From Spirochaetales bacterium (GTDB taxonomy: Bacteria > Spirochaetota > Spirochaetia > DSM-2461), in contig JAKSCK010000118.1 in NCBI GenBank assembly GCA_022360655.1, positions 1 through 44,977 of the forward strand: a stretch of DNA of 44,977 nucleotides. The letters are read 5' to 3'. Below, piece after piece: positions 42,118-44,977 of the stretch; the first letter of the stretch is position 1; each line of letters opens with the position of its first letter. The notes below the pieces were generated by a model. The model saw only the letters and a program-made list of their open reading frames with translations, had not been told where the DNA came from and searched no databases. Made by a program: the position numbers and the translations under genes.

Positions 42118-43359
42118 ATGGAAAAAACTGTTCTCATTGTTGAAGATAGCATGATGTTTGGACGTATGCTCCAAAGGTGCATGCGCAATGAACTGGGCTT
42201 CACATCGGTTTGGGTTCAAAGTATGGAAGAAGCCCGGGAATATCTGGCCAAAGGAAATAGACCGACTGTGGCCATTTTGGATTACTGCCTCCCCGATGCC
42301 CTGGATGGTGAGGTGGTGGAAATGGCCCATTCTTTTGGTATTCCCTCCATTCTTACAAGTGCCGATTATTCCGACAATCTCCAGGAATTTGCCTGGTCAC
42401 GACGTGTTCTCGATTTGGTGGTGAAAGATGGCAGTCAGGCCTTTTCCCTCATCATTGATATTGTGGATCGAATCTCCAAGAATGCTGATACAGGTGTTCT
42501 GATTGTGGATGATTCACGCACCGCCCGAAATCACTTGCGGAATCTTCTTGAACCTTGGCAATTCCATATCTATGAAGCTTGTGACGGATATGAAGCTTTG
42601 GAGCAGGTGGATCGCAATCCAGAAATACGGCTGGTGCTCACGGATTATTACATGCCTCGGTGTGATGGATTTGAGCTCACAAAAGCTCTGAGAAAAAACT
42701 ATGCCATGGACCGTTTATCCATCATTGGTCTTTCAGCCCGTGGCGATCACCAAACCACCGTCCAGTTCATTAAGAATGGGGCCAATGACTTTCTTGGAAA
42801 GCCCTTCATCAGCGAAATGCTCCTCTGTCGAATCAATCAGAATCTTCGCATTGTGGAGCATTTTGATACCTTCCGAGAGCTCGCCATGGTGGATCATCTC
42901 ACCAACATCAGCAATCGCCGCCATCTCAATGAAGCCGGGGATATTGTGTTTGAAAATGGAATGCGAACGGGAGATTATCCGGTTGTGGCCATGATGGACT
43001 TAGATAATTTTAAGAGAATCAATGATCAATACGGTCATGACATGGGCGACCATGTTCTGGCCGGAATTGCTCGTAAATTGCGCATGACCATTCGAAAATC
43101 GGATATTTTGTCTCGTTATGGTGGAGAAGAATTTTGCATGGTCTGCCAGAACATGGATCCAAAGAAAGCCGCCTCAAAATTTGATAAATGGCGGCAACTC
43201 ATTGAAACCATGGAATTTTGCTGTGGAGAAGAACGCTTTGGTGTGACCGTGAGCATTGGATTGTGCACTAAGCCACAAGAATCCTTCCAAGCCATGGTGA
43301 AACATGCGGATTTAAAACTCTATGAAGCAAAAAAAGCTGGAAAGAACTGTGTACGCTAA
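42118..43359 (+). CDS. REC-REC-GGDEF diguanylate cyclase response regulator
   Basis: 413 residues. Receiver 1 (1-120) with Asp55 in ILDYCLP; receiver 2 (125-245) with DD at 131-132, Asp176 in LTDYYMP and Lys228 in GKPF. GGDEF domain about 252-413 with active-site GGEEF (335-339) and an intact inhibitory I-site RKSD (326-329) five residues before it. It should make cyclic di-GMP on phosphorylation, with product feedback. The domain order is that of PleD. No kinase lies nearby. The first receiver lacks an obvious Lys at the usual site (VVKDG is the nearest). Confidence 0.93.
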   Translation: MEKTVLIVEDSMMFGRMLQRCMRNELGFTSVWVQSMEEAREYLAKGNRPTVAILDYCLPDALDGEVVEMAHSFGIPSILTSADYSDNLQEFAWSRRVLDLVVKDGSQAFSLIIDIVDRISKNADTGVLIVDDSRTARNHLRNLLEPWQFHIYEACDGYEALEQVDRNPEIRLVLTDYYMPRCDGFELTKALRKNYAMDRLSIIGLSARGDHQTTVQFIKNGANDFLGKPFISEMLLCRINQNLRIVEHFDTFRELAMVDHLTNISNRRHLNEAGDIVFENGMRTGDYPVVAMMDLDNFKRINDQYGHDMGDHVLAGIARKLRMTIRKSDILSRYGGEEFCMVCQNMDPKKAASKFDKWRQLIETMEFCCGEERFGVTVSIGLCTKPQESFQAMVKHADLKLYEAKKAGKNCVR

Positions 43360-43396
43360 AACACCTCTCTCCCTGGTGGGGAAAGAGGTGTTTTTT
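43358..43396. terminator. bidirectional intrinsic terminator (GGDEF / cadherin-like lipoprotein)
   Basis: AAACACCTCT pairs with AGAGGTGTTT, with CTCCC/GGGG pairing inside and a T6 run on the plus strand. The plus-strand stop codon overlaps the stem. Confidence 0.85.
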
Positions 43397-43413
43397 GAGA
43401 ACCAATTAAGGGA

Positions 43414-43899
43414 TTACGGAGCCACGGTGACTGTGAGTGTATAAACTTTCTCTGTCACACCGTCTTCTGCCACAACTCGTGCTCTTAAGGTATTCGCACC
43501 AGTTTGAAGTTGATCAAACTGCACAACCTGAGAAGGAAGAAGAAGACTGACACCCAAAGTGGTGATTCCATCAGCCGCCACACCAGAAAGGGAGTTTAGT
43601 CCAAAATGAGCCAAATCACTGGAAAGCGTTCCTGTGAAATGCAGCTGAGTGGTACCTGCAGGAACCTGAGCGGCATAACTGGTCACATCTGGATCAAAAC
43701 TTGGTGTGAACGGAACGGGGGTTCCACCCACAAATTGTCCATTACTCTGGGATCCGCCAACCAACAGGACAATGGACGTAAAGCTGGCATCATTCGATGC
43801 ACGGCTTGTTTCAGCAACTTTAGAACAGGAAGCAAGCACAAGAACAAGTGAAACTAGAATCATGAGAATGGCGCGGTTGAAATTTGCACGTTTCGTCAT
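43414..43899 (-). CDS. lipoprotein with a cadherin-like beta-sandwich domain
   Basis: 161 residues; AGGAG 7 nt before ATG 43899. Lipobox VLASC (Cys25). The mature part matches the cadherin-like beta-sandwich repeat of bacterial surface proteins: TSIVLLVGG, FTPSFDPDVTSYAAQVPAGTTQLHFTGT, and the end VVAEDGVTEKVYTLTVTV. Single domain, so short. Its upstream region shares a 15-base stretch with array member 5. Surface or periplasmic; role unknown. Confidence 0.88.
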   Translation of the reverse strand: MTKRANFNRAILMILVSLVLVLASCSKVAETSRASNDASFTSIVLLVGGSQSNGQFVGGTPVPFTPSFDPDVTSYAAQVPAGTTQLHFTGTLSSDLAHFGLNSLSGVAADGITTLGVSLLLPSQVVQFDQLQTGANTLRARVVAEDGVTEKVYTLTVTVAP

Positions 43900-44057
43900 A
43901 TGATTTCTCCTCTGGTTTGACCGTCAATAAATTTCAGGCCCTACCCCGTTATAAAACATAGCACTTTGGTAATATTTATCGAGATTTATCACTTCATATG
44001 CAAGTTTTTCTTCAGATTTTTATGTGTAAATCCCCTTAGACCAAAAAGAAAACAAAC

Positions 44058-44100
44058 AGCTTGTAACTCTAAACTTATCAATCACAAAAAGTTATAAGCT
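44058..44100 (-). terminator. terminator after the aminotransferase gene
   Basis: AGCTTGTAACT pairs with AGTTATAAGCT (one mismatch). On the minus strand it is followed by GTTTGTTTTCTTTTTGG. Confidence 0.5.
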
Positions 44101-44164
44101 ATGTTGAAGAGAGACTCAGACATCAAAGAAGTAAGGAGACTGAAAGTAAAAAAAGACTTTCAAC

Positions 44165-44977
44165 CTACTCAAACTCCCGAATGGTCATAAAAGCCTGTTC
44201 AATCACACGCAGAGCTTTTTCCAGCTCCTGCAAGGTGTGCCGATGGCAAATGTATCCATGATGATAAGGCTGAAGAAAGACACCTTGGCGAATCAAATGA
44301 GTAAAAAAGGCTTTACGCTGTTTTTTATAGAGGCCCGTTTGGTCTTTGGGGAAGGTGATGAAATTCATTTGGGGGAGCCCACTGAGTTGGGCCGAAATAC
44401 CGCTTTTCTCTATGGCCTGTTGTACTCCGGTCATAAAATACTGGCCCTTTTTCTCAATACTGGGAATCACCTGATCCCGCTGAAGAATTTCAATGGTTTT
44501 TAATGCCGCCACATAACCCAAACTGTTGGGGAAATAGGTGGAGGAGACAAACACCTCCTTTTCTCCCATCATCATGATGTCTTTCCGGCCGGTGACGGCC
44601 GCTATGGCGTAACCATTGGCCATGGCCTTTCCAAAAACAGCAACATCCGGTGTAACGCCAAAACGTTCCTGGGCCCCTCCCAGAGCAAGACGGAATCCGG
44701 TGCGAATCTCATCAAAAATGAGTAGGGCTCCATAACGATGAGCCAATTTTTTGGCTCCTTCCAAAAATCCTGGAGCAGGATCCTCCATGGGTGCGGCCAG
44801 AGGATGCCCATAAGGTGTGAGGATGATGGCGGCTGTATCCTCTCCATGCTGTTTCAAGAGGGATTCCAGAGCATCCAAATCATTGTAGGGGAACTCCCGA
44901 ACATCCTCGTAAAGTTTGGCTGGGATTCCTCCCTTTACCTCCACACACCAATCATGCCATCCATGGTAACCACAACG
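44165..44977 (-). CDS. class III aminotransferase, glutamate-1-semialdehyde aminomutase-like (5' end outside window)
   Basis: 271 visible residues; the frame is open to the right edge, so the start is not in the window. Fold-type I PLP enzyme: YHGWHDW near the visible start, LLIFDEIRTGFR (the Asp binds the PLP ring nitrogen), FGKAMANGY (PLP Lys), and STYFPNSLGYVAALKTIEIL. Resembles glutamate-1-semialdehyde 2,1-aminomutase. The YHGWHDW variant also occurs in relatives from polysaccharide or amino-sugar clusters, so the substrate is open. No other heme genes are seen in the window. Confidence 0.9.
   Translation of the reverse strand, partial: RCGYHGWHDWCVEVKGGIPAKLYEDVREFPYNDLDALESLLKQHGEDTAAIILTPYGHPLAAPMEDPAPGFLEGAKKLAHRYGALLIFDEIRTGFRLALGGAQERFGVTPDVAVFGKAMANGYAIAAVTGRKDIMMMGEKEVFVSSTYFPNSLGYVAALKTIEILQRDQVIPSIEKKGQYFMTGVQQAIEKSGISAQLSGLPQMNFITFPKDQTGLYKKQRKAFFTHLIRQGVFLQPYHHGYICHRHTLQELEKALRVIEQAFMTIREFE

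Overview
The window reads as chromosomal DNA of a diderm bacterium, most likely a free-living or host-associated spirochaete (Spirochaetota). The placement is an inference from the abundance of lipoproteins with relaxed lipoboxes (QSC, ASC, VGC, LGC, TGC before or at the Cys), a DhaL-DegV fatty-acid kinase fusion next to plsY, a small DUF212 PAP2-like gene and moderate GC content. No rRNA, tRNA, CRISPR array, phage or transposase gene was seen.

Region 1 (1-12998) is the unusual part. Six paralogous lipoprotein genes lie head to tail on the minus strand. Each has a signal peptide, a conserved N-terminal domain of about 100 residues, and one to six 96-residue Ig-like (aBig-type) repeats. Five of the six show a divergent closing repeat and four a C-terminal FN3-like domain; the sixth runs off the left edge. 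They are followed by a small outer-membrane barrel gene (minus) and, divergently, by an orphan sigma54-dependent response regulator (plus). Reading the gaps shows GG-N10-GC (-24/-12) sigma54-type promoters in front of four of the six lipoprotein genes and the barrel gene. The same four lipoprotein genes have an 18-bp inverted repeat of the form TGTCA-N8-TGAC(A/G) farther upstream. I propose that the regulator and these genes form one sigma54-controlled surface-protein regulon.

Region 2 (14464-18940) holds phospholipid functions: plsY and a translationally coupled membrane reductase/methyltransferase-like gene, divergent from a fused FakA-FakB-type fatty acid kinase and a coupled NAD(P)-binding protein. 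A cyclophilin overlaps the latter tail to tail. FakAB makes acyl-phosphate, the substrate of PlsY.

Region 3 (19013-24918) is a complete oligopeptide ABC transporter in the order oppB-C-D-F-A (minus), with the binding-protein gene last.

Region 4 (25369-34517) has a DUF1801 protein, a long-chain acyl-CoA synthetase, a lipoprotein with ten WVAD-type propeller repeats, a YgjV-like/GNAT-like fusion and an MFS transporter. It closes with an ABC exporter plus TetR repressor pair under a 36-bp perfect palindrome, then a MazG-like pyrophosphohydrolase.

Region 5 (34511-44977) carries an S51 peptidase, a C1 (papain-like) peptidase and a secreted M23-like/S41 protein whose 3' end is frameshifted. It also holds a helical-repeat protein, a DUF89 (ARMT1-like) phosphatase coupled to a nucleoside-recognition membrane protein, the DUF212 protein, a REC-REC-GGEEF diguanylate cyclase, a cadherin-like lipoprotein and a class III aminotransferase cut by the right edge.
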